From: Allokutzneria sp. A3M-2-11 16
GTDB taxonomy: Bacteria > Actinomycetota > Actinomycetes > Mycobacteriales > Pseudonocardiaceae
Direction of reading: 5' to 3'
Assembly: GCF_024213555.1 (NCBI RefSeq)
Contig: NZ_JANAVO010000001.1
Span: forward strand, 992,001-1,056,000
DNA length: 64,000 nucleotides
Shown: one piece after another, positions 16,650 to 26,085 of the stretch
Layout: each line of letters starts with the position of its first letter
Numbering within the stretch: position 1 is the first letter of the stretch
Translations under genes and position numbers: made by a program
The notes under the pieces: generated by a model
Told to the model about the DNA's origin: nothing
The model's input: only the letters and a program-made list of their open reading frames with translations
Database searches by the model: none

Positions 16650-17201
16650 TCAGGCGCGCCAGCAGGTGGTCACGTGGTCGTTGACCATGCCGGTGGCCTG
16701 CATCAGCGCGTAGCACGTTGTCGGGCCGACGAAGCGGAAGCCACGTCGCTTCAGCTCTTTCGCCATCGCCTTGGACTCGGCCGTCACGGCGGGCACATCG
16801 GCCAAAGTGGACGGTCGCGGTGAGGTCGGCGGGGCGAAGGACCAGAGCAGCTCGTCCAGCGGGACGTCGAGCCCGGCGACGGCCCGCGCGTTGCCGATCG
16901 TCGCGTCGATCTTGGCTCTGTTGCGCACGATTCCCGCGTCGGCGAGCAGGCGTGCCACGTCGTCGTCACCGAACTCCGCGACGACGGCGGGGTCGAACCC
17001 GGCGAACGCGGTGCGGAAGTTCTCCCGCTTGCGCAGGATCACCAACCACGACAACCCGGACTGGAATGCCTCCAGGCTGACCCGTTCGAACAGTTCGCGC
17101 TCCCCGCGCAGCGGAACGCCCCATTCGGTGTCGTGGTAGGCGATGTACTCCGGTGCTGAGGTAACCCATCCGCAGCGCGTCCGGACGTCGGTGGCACTCA
17201 C
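16650..17201 (-). CDS. tag: DNA-3-methyladenine glycosylase I
   Basis: 183 residues from a GTG that overlaps the SRPBCC stop (GTGA). The N-terminal CGWVTSAPEYIAYHDTEWG and the C-terminal NDHVTTCW carry the cysteine and histidine residues of the Tag zinc snap, with the LSWLVILRKRENFRTAF helix between. It excises 3-methyladenine from alkylated DNA. It is the last gene of a coupled run (gpgS, PadR, HAAS, DivIVA, SRPBCC, tag). In mycobacteria tagA also sits beside the DivIVA-domain gene. A second alkylation-repair locus (alkA-ogt) lies at 57-59 kb. Confidence 0.95.
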   Translation of the reverse strand: MSATDVRTRCGWVTSAPEYIAYHDTEWGVPLRGERELFERVSLEAFQSGLSWLVILRKRENFRTAFAGFDPAVVAEFGDDDVARLLADAGIVRNRAKIDATIGNARAVAGLDVPLDELLWSFAPPTSPRPSTLADVPAVTAESKAMAKELKRRGFRFVGPTTCYALMQATGMVNDHVTTCWRA

Positions 17202-17641
17202 GTGTACTCCTCGCAGAACTCGGCGAACCGGTTCAAGGAGTACCGCACACCACCGACAACCAACGGCCGCACGACCGGCCAGCCGAGGAGGCCCAGCACG
17301 CCGAGGGGCAGGTGCAGGTCCTCGCCCCACACGAACCGGGACCGCCCCGCCCCGTCCGGCCGCACCGCGAAGACGCCCGGTCCGCGTACCGGCCAGCCGG
17401 TGTGCAGAACGTGGCAGCGGTGCGGCGGATCCCACACCGTGATCTCCATGTGGTCGGTGAAGCCGACGCCCGCCCTGCCGGTGAACGCGGCGAGCGTGGA
17501 ACCGACGCTCCGGCCGTCTCCCTTGGTGACGCGCACGGTCGTGCCGAGCATCCACTCGTGCTGCCGGTCCCAGTCGGTTGCCGCCGCCCAGACGGTCTCC
17601 ACCGGCGCGGCGATGCCGACCTGGCGAACGAGCCTGGTCAC
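17198..17641 (-). CDS. SRPBCC family protein (polyketide cyclase/dehydrase-like)
   Basis: 147 residues, starting at a GTG overlapping the DivIVA gene stop and ending in a GTGA overlap with tag, so all three are translationally coupled. The START-like fold is suggested by an N-terminal strand followed by APVETVWAAATDWDRQHEW, and by the pattern of strands ending in a long C-terminal helix (RYSLNRFAEFCEEY). Such proteins bind hydrophobic ligands in a deep pocket; some are cyclases, many are of unknown role. No ligand can be named. Confidence 0.82.
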   Translation of the reverse strand: MTRLVRQVGIAAPVETVWAAATDWDRQHEWMLGTTVRVTKGDGRSVGSTLAAFTGRAGVGFTDHMEITVWDPPHRCHVLHTGWPVRGPGVFAVRPDGAGRSRFVWGEDLHLPLGVLGLLGWPVVRPLVVGGVRYSLNRFAEFCEEYT

Positions 17642-17964
17642 TGCCGGGCGTCCTCCGAGAACTCCGGGGCCGCGGGCAGCTGCCGCTCCAGCTCGTCCAC
17701 GCGCGCCCGGAGCGCGTCGATCTCCCCGGCCACCCGGTCGAGCACCCAGTCCACCTCGGACATCTTGTAACCGCGCACGGCCTGCTGGAACCGCAAAGCG
17801 CGCAGGTCGTCGCCACGCGCGCCCGCGGCGGGCAGCTGGGTCGGCGACGCGCCCGGGGGCAGCGGGGCCAGTTCCTCGCCGCGGCCGAAAACCAGTGATG
17901 CCAGCAGGAACACCACTGCGGCCACGAGGATCATGATCAGGAGGTAGATCAGAGCGGTGGTCAC
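17638..17964 (-). CDS. DivIVA-domain small membrane protein
   Basis: 108 residues. One N-terminal membrane helix (residues 5-26, IYLLIMILVAAVVFLLASLVFG) precedes the conserved LRALRFQQAVRGYKMSEVDWV segment of DivIVA-domain proteins and a short coiled coil (IDALRARVDELERQL). The GYKMSEVDWVLDR motif is shared with the mycobacterial protein encoded between gpgS and tagA. It is probably a polar or septal envelope-associated protein, but a specific role cannot be read from sequence. It is coupled to the SRPBCC gene and preceded by a 39-bp gap. Confidence 0.85.
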   Translation of the reverse strand: MTTALIYLLIMILVAAVVFLLASLVFGRGEELAPLPPGASPTQLPAAGARGDDLRALRFQQAVRGYKMSEVDWVLDRVAGEIDALRARVDELERQLPAAPEFSEDARQ

Positions 17965-18003
17965 GCCGAAGATCGTGGCACGAACGACCGCGGCAGGCAG
18001 CCC

Positions 18004-18648
18004 TCAGGCCGCGGCCGACACGGTGAAACATCGGCGGGTCATCCCGACCAGCCGCACCATCACCACGAGGCCGATGCCGAGCGTCGCCAGGATCGCCGGG
18101 GACAGCAGCAGGCCGAGGTTGAAGTACGCGGTCGCGGTGATCAACGTGCCTTGGAGCACCACGCAGGCGGTCAGCGCCCCGGTGCTGAACGATCCGGCGA
18201 GCCGCCCGAAGGACCGCCCGGACCGCTGGCACCGGCGCAACCGCGGACCGCCGACGAGCGCGAGCACGCCGAGCACGGCCACCACGACCCACGCGTAGTT
18301 CACCGCCGTGGCCAGCACTGGAACCCACGACGGCGAGGTGGGCCAACGCCCCATGAAGAGCACGTGCACCACCAGCATCGCCGCCAGCAGCGCCCGCATC
18401 GTGCGCGCGCCCTGCGCCACCGCCAGCTCTTCCTGGTACTCGTCGGCGATCAGCGGCAGCGGGCCGAACTCGGCGACCGCGCGGGCCTGCGCGGTGGCGT
18501 CGGGGAAACCCGCGTCCCGGTAGCAGGACGCGGCGTCCTCCAGGCCGTTCCTGGCCTCGGCCAGCAGGTCGGCCTTCGCGCCCCGGGGCCCGTCCAACCG
18601 GGCTCCGAGTCGATCGAGGTAGTCGTCGATCAGGCTTTGGCCGGCCAT
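18004..18648 (-). CDS. HAAS-type regulatory-domain membrane protein
   Basis: 214 residues from the ATG at 18648, which lies inside the end of the PadR gene (19-bp overlap). The N-terminal 80 residues (SLIDDYLDRLGARLDGPRG, then a helical segment with AVAEFGP) resemble the HAAS signalling domain, and four hydrophobic segments follow. HAAS proteins are typically encoded next to PadR regulators and are thought to sense the membrane state and control PadR activity, which fits the overlap here. The ligand or signal is unknown. Confidence 0.8.
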   Translation of the reverse strand: MAGQSLIDDYLDRLGARLDGPRGAKADLLAEARNGLEDAASCYRDAGFPDATAQARAVAEFGPLPLIADEYQEELAVAQGARTMRALLAAMLVVHVLFMGRWPTSPSWVPVLATAVNYAWVVVAVLGVLALVGGPRLRRCQRSGRSFGRLAGSFSTGALTACVVLQGTLITATAYFNLGLLLSPAILATLGIGLVVMVRLVGMTRRCFTVSAAA

Positions 18649-18968
18649 GGGCCGCTCCCGAGCACGCCTTCGATGGCCACGGTGAACTCCCGCCACGCCG
18701 TGCGCTGGTTGGCCAGTTCGCGTTCGCCGGACGAGGTGAGCTTGTAGGTGCGCCGGTGCCTGCCGGAGACGGTGCTCCACTCGCTGCGCACGAAACCCGC
18801 GCGCTCCAGGCGGCGCAACGCCGGGTAGACGGTTCCGGTGGGTAGGTCGAGCGCTCCGCCGCTGCGCAGCTGCAACGCCTCGATGATCGCGTATCCGTGC
18901 AGTTCCCTGCCGTCCAGGGTGGCCAGCAGCAGAGCGTCCAAATGCCCGCGCAAGGCGTCTGACTTCAC
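18630..18968 (-). CDS. PadR family transcriptional regulator
   Basis: 112 residues from GTG. The winged helix is clear: LLLATLDGRELHGYAIIEAL, then LPTGTVYPALRRLERAGFV and the wing RRTYKLTSSGEREL. PadR proteins are small dimeric repressors. Its start overlaps the gpgS stop (GTGA) and its end overlaps the HAAS-type gene, so it is expressed with both. The PadR-HAAS pair is an insertion relative to the mycobacterial gene order gpgS-DivIVA-tag, suggesting local acquisition. Confidence 0.92.
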   Translation of the reverse strand: MKSDALRGHLDALLLATLDGRELHGYAIIEALQLRSGGALDLPTGTVYPALRRLERAGFVRSEWSTVSGRHRRTYKLTSSGERELANQRTAWREFTVAIEGVLGSGPWPAKA

Positions 18969-19909
18969 ACCGGGAAGTGTAGTGCTCCGCGCTCGTTCAG
19001 GGTAGCTCCGCTACTTATCCCGAGGACGGCACGCATTGGCGGCCGGTCGGCGAGCGGGACGATCGTGGTGTCCGGCAGCCACTCCCCCGCGTTCTGAGCG
19101 AACTGGACGAAGTCCGCGCTGTCGGTTTCCGGGACCCCGCAGCGGGACAACGCGGCGCCGAGGATCTGCCGCGCCATCACGCCGAGCTGCGCCAGCGATC
19201 GGTTGCGGTGCTTGCGCACCCCCAGGTTGACCTGCGCGAGCCCGGGGAGGCCGAAGCGGGTGTGCGCGTCCAGCAGCAGGCCGATCTCCACGCCGTAGCC
19301 CGCCGCGAACGGCACCGACTCAAGGAACGACCTGCGCGCCGCGTACTCACCGCCGAGCGGCTGGATGATCCCGGAGAGCTCGGGGCGCAGCGCGGAGAGC
19401 ACCGGCCGGGCCAGCAGTTCGGTGACGCGCCCGCCGCCGGAGCTCTCCAGGCGCAGCGGGCGGCGGTAGAACCCTTTGACCAGGTGGACGTCCGGGCGGG
19501 TGAGCAGCGGCCCGAGCAGCGCGACGACGAAGCCCGGGTCGAAGTCGACCAGGTCGGAGTCCAGGAACACCACGAGGTCACCGGAGGTCGCGGCGAGCGA
19601 GCGCCACAGCACCTCCCCCTTGCCGGGAACGGGTGGCAGGTCCGGCAGCACGTCCTCGCGGCGCACCACGCGAGCGCCCGCCGCCGCGGCGATCTCCACC
19701 GTGCGGTCGGTGGAACCGGAGTCCACCACGACCAGCTCGTCGACAAGGCCGCGCAGCGGCACCAGCGCGGTGACGATCGCGCCGACCGTGGCCTCCTCGT
19801 CCAGCGCGGGGAGCACGACGCTGATCCGCTGAGAACCCTTGCGGGCCAACAGGTCCTCAACCGTCCACTGTGGATCTTGCCAGGTGTTCTCGTCGAACCA
19901 GGGTTGCAC
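18965..19909 (-). CDS. gpgS: Glucosyl-3-phosphoglycerate synthase (GT81)
   Basis: 314 residues from GTG. The GT-A core shows VVLPALDEEATVGAIV, the ELVVVDSGSTDRT segment and the DxD-containing VFLDSDLVDFDP, followed by LVKGFYRRPL and AAGYGVEIGLLLD, all typical of GpgS. It transfers glucose from a nucleotide sugar to 3-phosphoglycerate, the first step to glucosylglycerate and, in mycobacteria, methylglucose lipopolysaccharide. It follows folP2 by 12 bp, the same order as in mycobacteria. Confidence 0.94.
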   Translation of the reverse strand: MQPWFDENTWQDPQWTVEDLLARKGSQRISVVLPALDEEATVGAIVTALVPLRGLVDELVVVDSGSTDRTVEIAAAAGARVVRREDVLPDLPPVPGKGEVLWRSLAATSGDLVVFLDSDLVDFDPGFVVALLGPLLTRPDVHLVKGFYRRPLRLESSGGGRVTELLARPVLSALRPELSGIIQPLGGEYAARRSFLESVPFAAGYGVEIGLLLDAHTRFGLPGLAQVNLGVRKHRNRSLAQLGVMARQILGAALSRCGVPETDSADFVQFAQNAGEWLPDTTIVPLADRPPMRAVLGISSGATLNERGALHFPV

Positions 19910-19921
19910 GGGCCAACCCTG

Positions 19922-20791
19922 TCACGCGAGCGCGCGCAGGACCCCGGCGGGCGGCCTGGTCCCGGCGATGCTGGCCACCATGTCCACCACCTGACGGGTC
20001 CTGGCGACCTCGTGCGCCCGGAACACCCGCGCGCCGGACCACGCGGCGACCGCGGTGGCGGCGAGCGTGCCGTCGATCCGCTCGCGCAGGCCGACGCCCA
20101 GGGTCTCGCCGACGAAGTCCTTGTTGGACAAGGCCATCAGCACCGGCCAGCCGGTCGCGACCAGTTCGTCCAGCCGCCGCAGCAGCTCCAGCCCGTGCCA
20201 GGTGTTCTTGCCGAAGTCGTGCGTCGGGTCGATCAGGATGCCCTCCTTGGGCACGCCCAGCCCGGCCGTCCGCTCGGCCAGCGCGACCACCTCGTCGGCG
20301 ACCTCGGCGACCACGTCGCGGTAGCGCACGCGGTGCGGGTCGGTGCGCGGCGCGAGGCCGCCGGTGTGCGAGCAGACGATGCCGACGCCGAACTCCGCCG
20401 CGACCTCGGCCAGCTGGGGATCGGCGCCCGCCCAGGTGTCGTTGAGCAGGTCGGCCCCCTCGGCGCAGACCGCCCGGCCGACCTCGTGCCGCCAGGTGTC
20501 CACGCTGATCACCACGCCCGGGTGGCGCTCGCGGACCGCGGCGACGAAGGGCACCACCCGGCGGGCCTCCTCGGCGGCGTTCACGTCCTCCCCGTGGGAC
20601 CCCGCTCTGACCCCGCCGATGTCGACGATGTCCGCGCCCTCGGCGATCGCCCTGTCCACCGCGGCCATCGCGGTGTCATCGGTGAAGGTCGCGCCACGGT
20701 CGTAGAAGGAATCCCTGGTGCGGTTGACGATCGCCATCACCAGCGCGCGATTCCCCGGCACCTCGCGGGTGCCGAACTTCAACGGAGTCAC
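19922..20791 (-). CDS. folP2: Dihydropteroate synthase homologue (FolP2-type)
   Basis: 289 residues from GTG. The TIM-barrel DHPS pattern is present: ALVMAIVNRTRDSFYD, ADIVDIGGVRAG, VVISVDTWRHEV and DPTHDFGKN. In true FolP the second motif reads DIGGESTRPG; the GGVRAG form and the link to gpgS identify the FolP2 subtype. In mycobacteria FolP2 is reported not to replace FolP1 in folate synthesis, so its reaction is uncertain. First gene of the coupled minus-strand run. Confidence 0.9.
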   Translation of the reverse strand: MTPLKFGTREVPGNRALVMAIVNRTRDSFYDRGATFTDDTAMAAVDRAIAEGADIVDIGGVRAGSHGEDVNAAEEARRVVPFVAAVRERHPGVVISVDTWRHEVGRAVCAEGADLLNDTWAGADPQLAEVAAEFGVGIVCSHTGGLAPRTDPHRVRYRDVVAEVADEVVALAERTAGLGVPKEGILIDPTHDFGKNTWHGLELLRRLDELVATGWPVLMALSNKDFVGETLGVGLRERIDGTLAATAVAAWSGARVFRAHEVARTRQVVDMVASIAGTRPPAGVLRALA

Positions 20792-20943
20792 CCGCCCGAT
20801 CGTGCCAGGCGGCGCTATCCCCCGATCGGGCCGCGGTGAACGTGAAGCGGGTCACACGTTCTTGCTACTTGCCAGTAGGTAGCCGTGTACTGCTCAGACC
20901 ACTGTGACTCACGTCACCGGCGACAAGTCACCAGGAGAATCCC

Positions 20944-22521
20944 GTGCGACGCCTGTCCTCCCTGCTCACGGCAGCGTTACTCACCTTCGGCCTGACCACC
21001 GCCCTCGCCCCGCAGGCGACGGCGGCCGGACTCACCGCGCGGTACGACCGAATCCCCACCGGCGACGGGGTCGCGCTCACCGCCCGCGTCTACACCCCGG
21101 CAAGTACCGGAAAACATCCCCTTGTCGTATTACCGGCGAGCTGGGCCGCGCCCACGCTGGAGTACGAGATCCCCGCCCGCAAGCTCGCCGAGCGCGGCTA
21201 CGTGGTGGTCTCCTACACCGCCCGCGGCTTCTACACCTCCGGCGGCGAGGTCGAGGTCGGCAGCGCCAACGACGTGGCCGACGCCCGCGCGGTGATCGAT
21301 TGGGCGCTGGCCAACACGCCCGCCTCCGCCACCAGGATCGGCATGGCGGGCATCTCCTACGGCGCGGGCTTCAGCCTGCTGACCGCGGCGGCCGACCCGA
21401 GGATCAAGGCCGTCGCCGCGCTGAGCACCTGGTCGGACCTGGAGAAGTCGTTGGGCGCCAACGACACCTGGAGCGCGCAGGGCATCGCGATGCTCGGTGC
21501 CGCCGGCAAGCTCACCGGCCGCTTCGGCCCGGAGCTGGACGCGATGCTGGCCAACGTGCTCGCCAACGAGCGGGAGCCGGTGAAGACCTGGGCGGCCCCG
21601 CGCAGCCCCGGCCGGAAACTGGCGCAGCTCAACGCCAACAAGCCCGCCGTGCTGATCGCCAACGCGTGGCAGGACGGCCTGTTCCCGCCCGACCAGGTGG
21701 TGGAGCTGTTCAACGGCCTCCGGGGTCCGAAGCGGCTCGAACTGGCTCCCGGCGACCACGCCACGCCGGAGGCGGTCGGCCTCGCGGGACTGCCCAACGA
21801 CACCTGGGAGACGACCTACCGCTGGCTCGACCACTACCTCCGCGGCACCGACAACGGCGTCGACGCGGAGCCGCCGGTGCGCCTGAAGCCGACCATCGGT
21901 GGTGCCGCGCGCAACTTCACCAGCTGGTCCGCCCTGACCGCCTCGACCAGCAGGCGCTACCTCGGCGACGTGAACCCGCTGATCGGACGCACCGGCGAGC
22001 TGGCGACGAGCGCGAAGACCGGCTGGACGCACACGGCCAACGGCGGCATCGACACGGTCGCGGACTCCGGCCCGCTGCTGCTCGCCGGGGGCGCGACGCA
22101 GATCGGCCTGCCGATCGCAGGCTGGCTGCCCGCGGTGAGCAGGCTCAACGCCGGGGTCTGGCAGACCGAGCAGATGTCAAGGCGCACAACGGTTTCCGGT
22201 ACGCCGAAGCTGCACGTGACGGTCACCCCGAGCGCGCCGGACACCTCGCTGTTCGCCTACCTCTACGACGTCGACGGGGCCGGGATCGGGCGGCTGCTCT
22301 CGCACAAGCCGGTCACGCTCGTCGACCGCACGGCCGGTGCGGCCCAGCAGCTGGACTTCACGTTGCAGCCGGTCCTGCACGACCTCGACGCGGGGCACCG
22401 GCTGGTTCTCGTGATCGACACGAAGGACCCGAGGTACTCGTCGGAGACCGCGCTCGGCGAGCGGCTGACGTTCACCTCGCCCGCCGCCTCACCTTCCTAC
22501 CTGGACATCCCGCTCGGCTGA
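20944..22521 (+). CDS. Secreted CocE/NonD family hydrolase
   Basis: 525 residues from GTG with an AGGAGAA site. A signal peptide (RRLSSLLTAALLTFGLTTAL, cleavage near ATAAG) indicates export. The alpha/beta-hydrolase domain has VVVSYTARGFYTSGG and the nucleophile elbow GISYGAG; a later WQDGLFPPDQ segment and GDHAT carry the likely Asp and His. The C-terminal part is a beta-sandwich like that of X-prolyl dipeptidyl peptidases and CocE-type esterases. Substrate unknown. Regulation is not evident; the 152-bp upstream gap separates it from the divergent folP2. Confidence 0.88.
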   Translation: MRRLSSLLTAALLTFGLTTALAPQATAAGLTARYDRIPTGDGVALTARVYTPASTGKHPLVVLPASWAAPTLEYEIPARKLAERGYVVVSYTARGFYTSGGEVEVGSANDVADARAVIDWALANTPASATRIGMAGISYGAGFSLLTAAADPRIKAVAALSTWSDLEKSLGANDTWSAQGIAMLGAAGKLTGRFGPELDAMLANVLANEREPVKTWAAPRSPGRKLAQLNANKPAVLIANAWQDGLFPPDQVVELFNGLRGPKRLELAPGDHATPEAVGLAGLPNDTWETTYRWLDHYLRGTDNGVDAEPPVRLKPTIGGAARNFTSWSALTASTSRRYLGDVNPLIGRTGELATSAKTGWTHTANGGIDTVADSGPLLLAGGATQIGLPIAGWLPAVSRLNAGVWQTEQMSRRTTVSGTPKLHVTVTPSAPDTSLFAYLYDVDGAGIGRLLSHKPVTLVDRTAGAAQQLDFTLQPVLHDLDAGHRLVLVIDTKDPRYSSETALGERLTFTSPAASPSYLDIPLG

Positions 22522-22540
22522 CCCGTCCTACGCTGGACCG

Positions 22541-23101
22541 GTGATCACGACGGAAAGGCTGGTCCTGCGGGTCTTCCAGCGCACCGACGCCGACGACGTG
22601 TGGGCCTACCAACGCCTGCCGGAAGTCTCGCGGCACATGCGCTGGGAGCCCCGCGGCCGGGGACAGGTGCGGGACGCCGTCGAGCGGCTCGTGAGCGAGA
22701 ACGAGCTGCGCGAGGAAGGCGACTGCCTCAGCCTCGCCGTGGTCCTCACCGGCCCCGGAACCGTGATCGGCCAGGTCGAACTCGTCTGGCGCAGCAAGGA
22801 GAACCGTCAGGGCGAGATCGGCTACATCCTCAATCCCGCTTACCAGGGCAAGGGATTCGCGACGGAGGCCGCCCGCGCGGCACTGCGGTACGGCTTCGAG
22901 GAGCTGGACCTGTACCGGATCGTCGGGCGGTGCTCGGCGCGCAACACCGCATCGGCGAACCTGTTGGCACGACTGGGAATGCGCCGCGAAGCGCATTTCA
23001 TCGGAACCGCGCTCGACGAGGACGGGTGGCGCGAGGAGTACGTCTTCGCGATGGTGCTGGACGAGTGGCGGGCGCGGTCCGCGCCCGCCGCGCGTCCTTA
23101 G
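22541..23101 (+). CDS. GNAT acetyltransferase, RimJ/RimL type
   Basis: 186 residues from GTG, 20 bp after the hydrolase gene. The acetyl-CoA binding region is visible: GEIGYILNPAYQGKGFATEA, then LDLYRIVGRCSARNTASANLLARLGM and the terminal WREEYVFAMVLDEW, a layout typical of RimJ/RimL-like acetyltransferases. The acceptor may be a protein N-terminus or a small amine; the sequence does not decide. Its stop overlaps the convergent LOG gene by 4 bp. Confidence 0.9.
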   Translation: MITTERLVLRVFQRTDADDVWAYQRLPEVSRHMRWEPRGRGQVRDAVERLVSENELREEGDCLSLAVVLTGPGTVIGQVELVWRSKENRQGEIGYILNPAYQGKGFATEAARAALRYGFEELDLYRIVGRCSARNTASANLLARLGMRREAHFIGTALDEDGWREEYVFAMVLDEWRARSAPAARP

Positions 23102-23892
23102 TGCGCGTCCTCCCACGCCTTGTAGGCGTCCTTCACGATCTGGAGGGCTTCGTCGACGTCGTCGGTGACGTGGACCAGGCCGAGGTCCTTCTCGCCGATC
23201 TTGCCGCTCTTGAACACGCTGTCCCGCAACCAGTCCGCCAGGCCGCCCCAGTACTCGCTGCCGAAGAGCACCACCGGGAACTTGGTGACCTTCTTGGTCT
23301 GCACCAGGGTCAGCGCCTCGAACAGCTCGTCCAGCGTGCCGAACCCGCCCGGCAGGCAGATGAACGCCTGCGAGTACTTCACGAACATCGTCTTGCGGAC
23401 GAAGAAGTAGCGGAAGTTCACCCCGAGGTCGACCCACGGGTTGAGGCCCTGCTCGAAGGGCAGCTCGATGCCGAGGCCGACGGAGAGCCCGCCCGCCTCC
23501 TGGGCACCGCGGTTGACCGCCTCCATCGCGCCGGGACCGCCGCCGGTCATCACCGCGAACCCGGCCTCGGCCAGCGCCTTGCCCAGCGTCTGGCCGATCG
23601 CGTACTCCGGGTGGCCCTCGCGGGTGCGGGCGGAACCGAACACCGTCACCGCGCGGGGCAGCTCGGCCAGCGCGCCGAAGCCCTCCACGAACTCGGCCTG
23701 GATGCGCATGACCCGCCACGGGTCGGTGTGCACCCAGTCGGACGGACCTCGGGAGTCGAGCAGCCGCTGGTCGGTCGTGGTGGCCTCGACACGGGACTCG
23801 CCGCGCAAGGTCACCGGCCCCCGCTGCCGTTCCGGGGGATTCCCGCCACTGCGGGACTTCGCGTTGTCGTTGGTCATCTCGTTCACCCTCAT
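23098..23892 (-). CDS. LOG family protein (TIGR00730-type, cytokinin riboside monophosphate phosphoribohydrolase-like)
   Basis: 264 residues. The Rossmann-like LOG fold is marked by VMTGGGPGAMEAVNRGA and by the PGGFGTLDELFE motif that forms the nucleotide-binding active site. LOG enzymes hydrolyse nucleoside 5'-monophosphates to base and ribose-5-phosphate; in mycobacteria a relative at this location (between folP2 and dapE) is linked to cytokinin production. An N-terminal extension of about 60 residues precedes the catalytic core, and the start could be the ATG at 23877. It sits upstream of dapE in mycobacterial order. Confidence 0.9.
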   Translation of the reverse strand: MRVNEMTNDNAKSRSGGNPPERQRGPVTLRGESRVEATTTDQRLLDSRGPSDWVHTDPWRVMRIQAEFVEGFGALAELPRAVTVFGSARTREGHPEYAIGQTLGKALAEAGFAVMTGGGPGAMEAVNRGAQEAGGLSVGLGIELPFEQGLNPWVDLGVNFRYFFVRKTMFVKYSQAFICLPGGFGTLDELFEALTLVQTKKVTKFPVVLFGSEYWGGLADWLRDSVFKSGKIGEKDLGLVHVTDDVDEALQIVKDAYKAWEDAH

Positions 23893-23958
23893 GACGCTAG
23901 AGCCGGTTGATCACGAAGAAAGCCGCTCCGCGCCATCACTTCGGTGGAATTGGTGGAG

Positions 23959-25038
23959 TCAGCTGACGAACTTTCGCAGCACGTCCGAGCAGTGGGTGAT
24001 CTGCCACGCCGGGACGTGCTCCTCCTGGGTGTGCGCCAGCTTCGGGTCGCCGGGGCCGAAGTTCACCGCGGGCATGCCGAGCGCGGCGAAGCGGGACACG
24101 TCGGTCCAGCCGAGCTTGGCCACCGGCTGCGCACCGCCGGAGGCGGCGATCAGCTCCCGCGTGACCGGCGCGCCCAACCCGGGCAGCGCGCCCTGCGCGC
24201 CGTCGGTGCGGGTCAGCTCGAAACCCTCCAGGACCTCGCTGACGTGCGCGAACGCCTGGTCGAGGCTGCGATCCGGGGCGAAGCGGTGGTTCACGCTGAC
24301 CACGCACTCGTCCGGGACGACGTTGCCCGCGACACCGCCGGTGATCTTCACGGCTTGCAGGCCCTCGTGGTAGCGGCAGCCGTCGATCTCCGGCTGGCGC
24401 GGCTCGTACGCGCTGAGCCTGCGCAGCACCTCGCCCGCGCCGTGGATCGCGTTGACGCCCATCCAGCCGCGCGCGGTGTGCGCCCGCCGCCCCGGCACGC
24501 GCACGTCGACGCGCAGGGTGCCCTGGCAGCCCGCCTCGATCGCCGCGGCGGTCGGCTCGCAGACCACGGCCAGGTCGCCGCGCAGCCACTCCGGCAGGTC
24601 GCGCTCGATCCGGGTGAGCCCGTTGAGCTCCGCCGCGATCTCCTCGCAGTCGTAGAACACGAAGGTGAGGTCGAAGCGCGGTTCGGTGACGGTGGCCGCG
24701 AGGTTGAGCATGACCGCGTCACCGCCCTTCATGTCCACCGTGCCCAGGCCGTGCAGCACCAGCTCGTCGCCGTCGCCGGACCGCGAGTGCGGCATGTTCT
24801 GGTTGACCGGCACCGTGTCCAGGTGCCCCGCGAGCACCACGCGGGAGGAGCGGCCGAGGTTGGTCCTGGCGAGCACCGCGTTGCCGCTGCGGACGATCTC
24901 CAGATGTCCTGCCTGGGCGCGCAGCGCCGCCTCGACGGCGTCCGCGATCACCGCCTCGTCGCGGGACACGCTGGGGATGTCCACCAGTGCGGCGGTCAGC
25001 TCGATGGGGTCGGCGGTGAGGTCAAGAGGCGGGATCAC
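23959..25038 (-). CDS. dapE: Succinyl-diaminopimelate desuccinylase
   Basis: 359 residues from a GTG at 25038; the frame is open much further upstream but that part is antisense to dapD. M20 metallopeptidase motifs are present: [22 protein letters not shown] with the bridging Asp, and VFYDCEEI with the catalytic Glu pair. It removes succinate from N-succinyl-LL-DAP, giving LL-diaminopimelate for peptidoglycan and lysine. It is divergent from dapD across 63 bp, so the two steps probably share a regulatory region. Confidence 0.95.
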   Translation of the reverse strand: MIPPLDLTADPIELTAALVDIPSVSRDEAVIADAVEAALRAQAGHLEIVRSGNAVLARTNLGRSSRVVLAGHLDTVPVNQNMPHSRSGDGDELVLHGLGTVDMKGGDAVMLNLAATVTEPRFDLTFVFYDCEEIAAELNGLTRIERDLPEWLRGDLAVVCEPTAAAIEAGCQGTLRVDVRVPGRRAHTARGWMGVNAIHGAGEVLRRLSAYEPRQPEIDGCRYHEGLQAVKITGGVAGNVVPDECVVSVNHRFAPDRSLDQAFAHVSEVLEGFELTRTDGAQGALPGLGAPVTRELIAASGGAQPVAKLGWTDVSRFAALGMPAVNFGPGDPKLAHTQEEHVPAWQITHCSDVLRKFVS

Positions 25039-25101
25039 ACCGGGCACGCTACCGAGAAGGTCACGTCGCCCGCACGCTGCTTCGGCGACTACCGTGCAGG
25101 C

Positions 25102-26085
25102 GTGACGCACACTCCTGACCCGCACACGACCGGCGCACTGGGCGTCGGCCTCGCCACGATCGCCGCCGACGGCACCGTGCTGGACACCTGGTTCCCCGCG
25201 CCCGCGCTGACCGACTCCGGCGAGTCCGGCAGCAAACGCCTCACCAGCGAGGAGACCATCGAGGCCCTGGGTGATGCGGCGCGCACCGTGCTCGGCCCGG
25301 ACCCCGAGCGCGGCGTCGAGGTCGTCGGCGTCCGCACCGCGATCGGCAGGCTCGGCGACGCCCCGGTCGACGCGCACGACGTCTACCTGCGGCTGCACCT
25401 GCTCTCGCACCGCCTCGTCCGCCCGCACGGCCAGAGCCTGGACGGCATCTTCGGCCTGCTCGCCAACGTCGTGTGGACCAACCACGGCCCTTGCGCGGTC
25501 GAGGGCTTCGAGCTGACCCGGCTGCGGCTGCGCGCGCGTGGCCCGGTGACCGTGTACAGCGTGGACAAGTTCCCGCGCATGGTCGACTACGTGCTGCCGA
25601 CCGGTGTCCGCATCGGTGACGCCGACCGCGTCCGGCTCGGCGCGCACCTGGCGAGCGGCACGACCGTGATGCACGAGGGCTTCGTGAACTTCAACGCGGG
25701 CACGCTGGGCGCGTCCATGGTCGAGGGCCGGATCTCCGCGGGCGTGGCGCTCGGCGACGGCTCCGACCTCGGCGGCGGCGCGTCGATCATGGGCACCCTC
25801 TCCGGCGGCGGCAAGCAGGTCGTCTCGGTCGGTGAGCGCTGTTTGATTGGTGCCAACGCCGGAGTGGGTATCTCTCTCGGTGACGACACCGTCGTCGAGG
25901 CCGGGCTCTACGTCACCGCGGGCACCAAGGTGACTGCGGAGGACGGCAGCGTGGTCAAGGCGCGCGAGCTCTCCGGCGTCTCCGGCCTGCTGTTCATCCG
26001 CGACTCGGTCTCCGGCGCGGTGAAGGTGAAGTCGCGCACGCCTGGCGGCTTCGAGCTGAACGCGGTGTTGCACGCCAACGATTAG
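25102..26085 (+). CDS. dapD: 2,3,4,5-tetrahydropyridine-2,6-dicarboxylate N-succinyltransferase
   Basis: 327 residues from a GTG at 25102. It has the actinobacterial DapD form: an N-terminal domain followed by a left-handed beta-helix with hexapeptide repeats ([20 protein letters not shown], then [18 protein letters not shown]). It transfers succinate from succinyl-CoA to tetrahydrodipicolinate, ahead of DapC and DapE, both encoded nearby. The G of its stop codon is the first base of an 18-bp inverted end of the 163-bp element that follows. Confidence 0.95.
   Translation: MTHTPDPHTTGALGVGLATIAADGTVLDTWFPAPALTDSGESGSKRLTSEETIEALGDAARTVLGPDPERGVEVVGVRTAIGRLGDAPVDAHDVYLRLHLLSHRLVRPHGQSLDGIFGLLANVVWTNHGPCAVEGFELTRLRLRARGPVTVYSVDKFPRMVDYVLPTGVRIGDADRVRLGAHLASGTTVMHEGFVNFNAGTLGASMVEGRISAGVALGDGSDLGGGASIMGTLSGGGKQVVSVGERCLIGANAGVGISLGDDTVVEAGLYVTAGTKVTAEDGSVVKARELSGVSGLLFIRDSVSGAVKVKSRTPGGFELNAVLHAND

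Noticed and set aside
19208-20839. Plus-strand open frame of 543 codons across gpgS and folP2
   Set aside because: Low-complexity His/Arg/Gly-rich translation antisense to two recognised enzymes.
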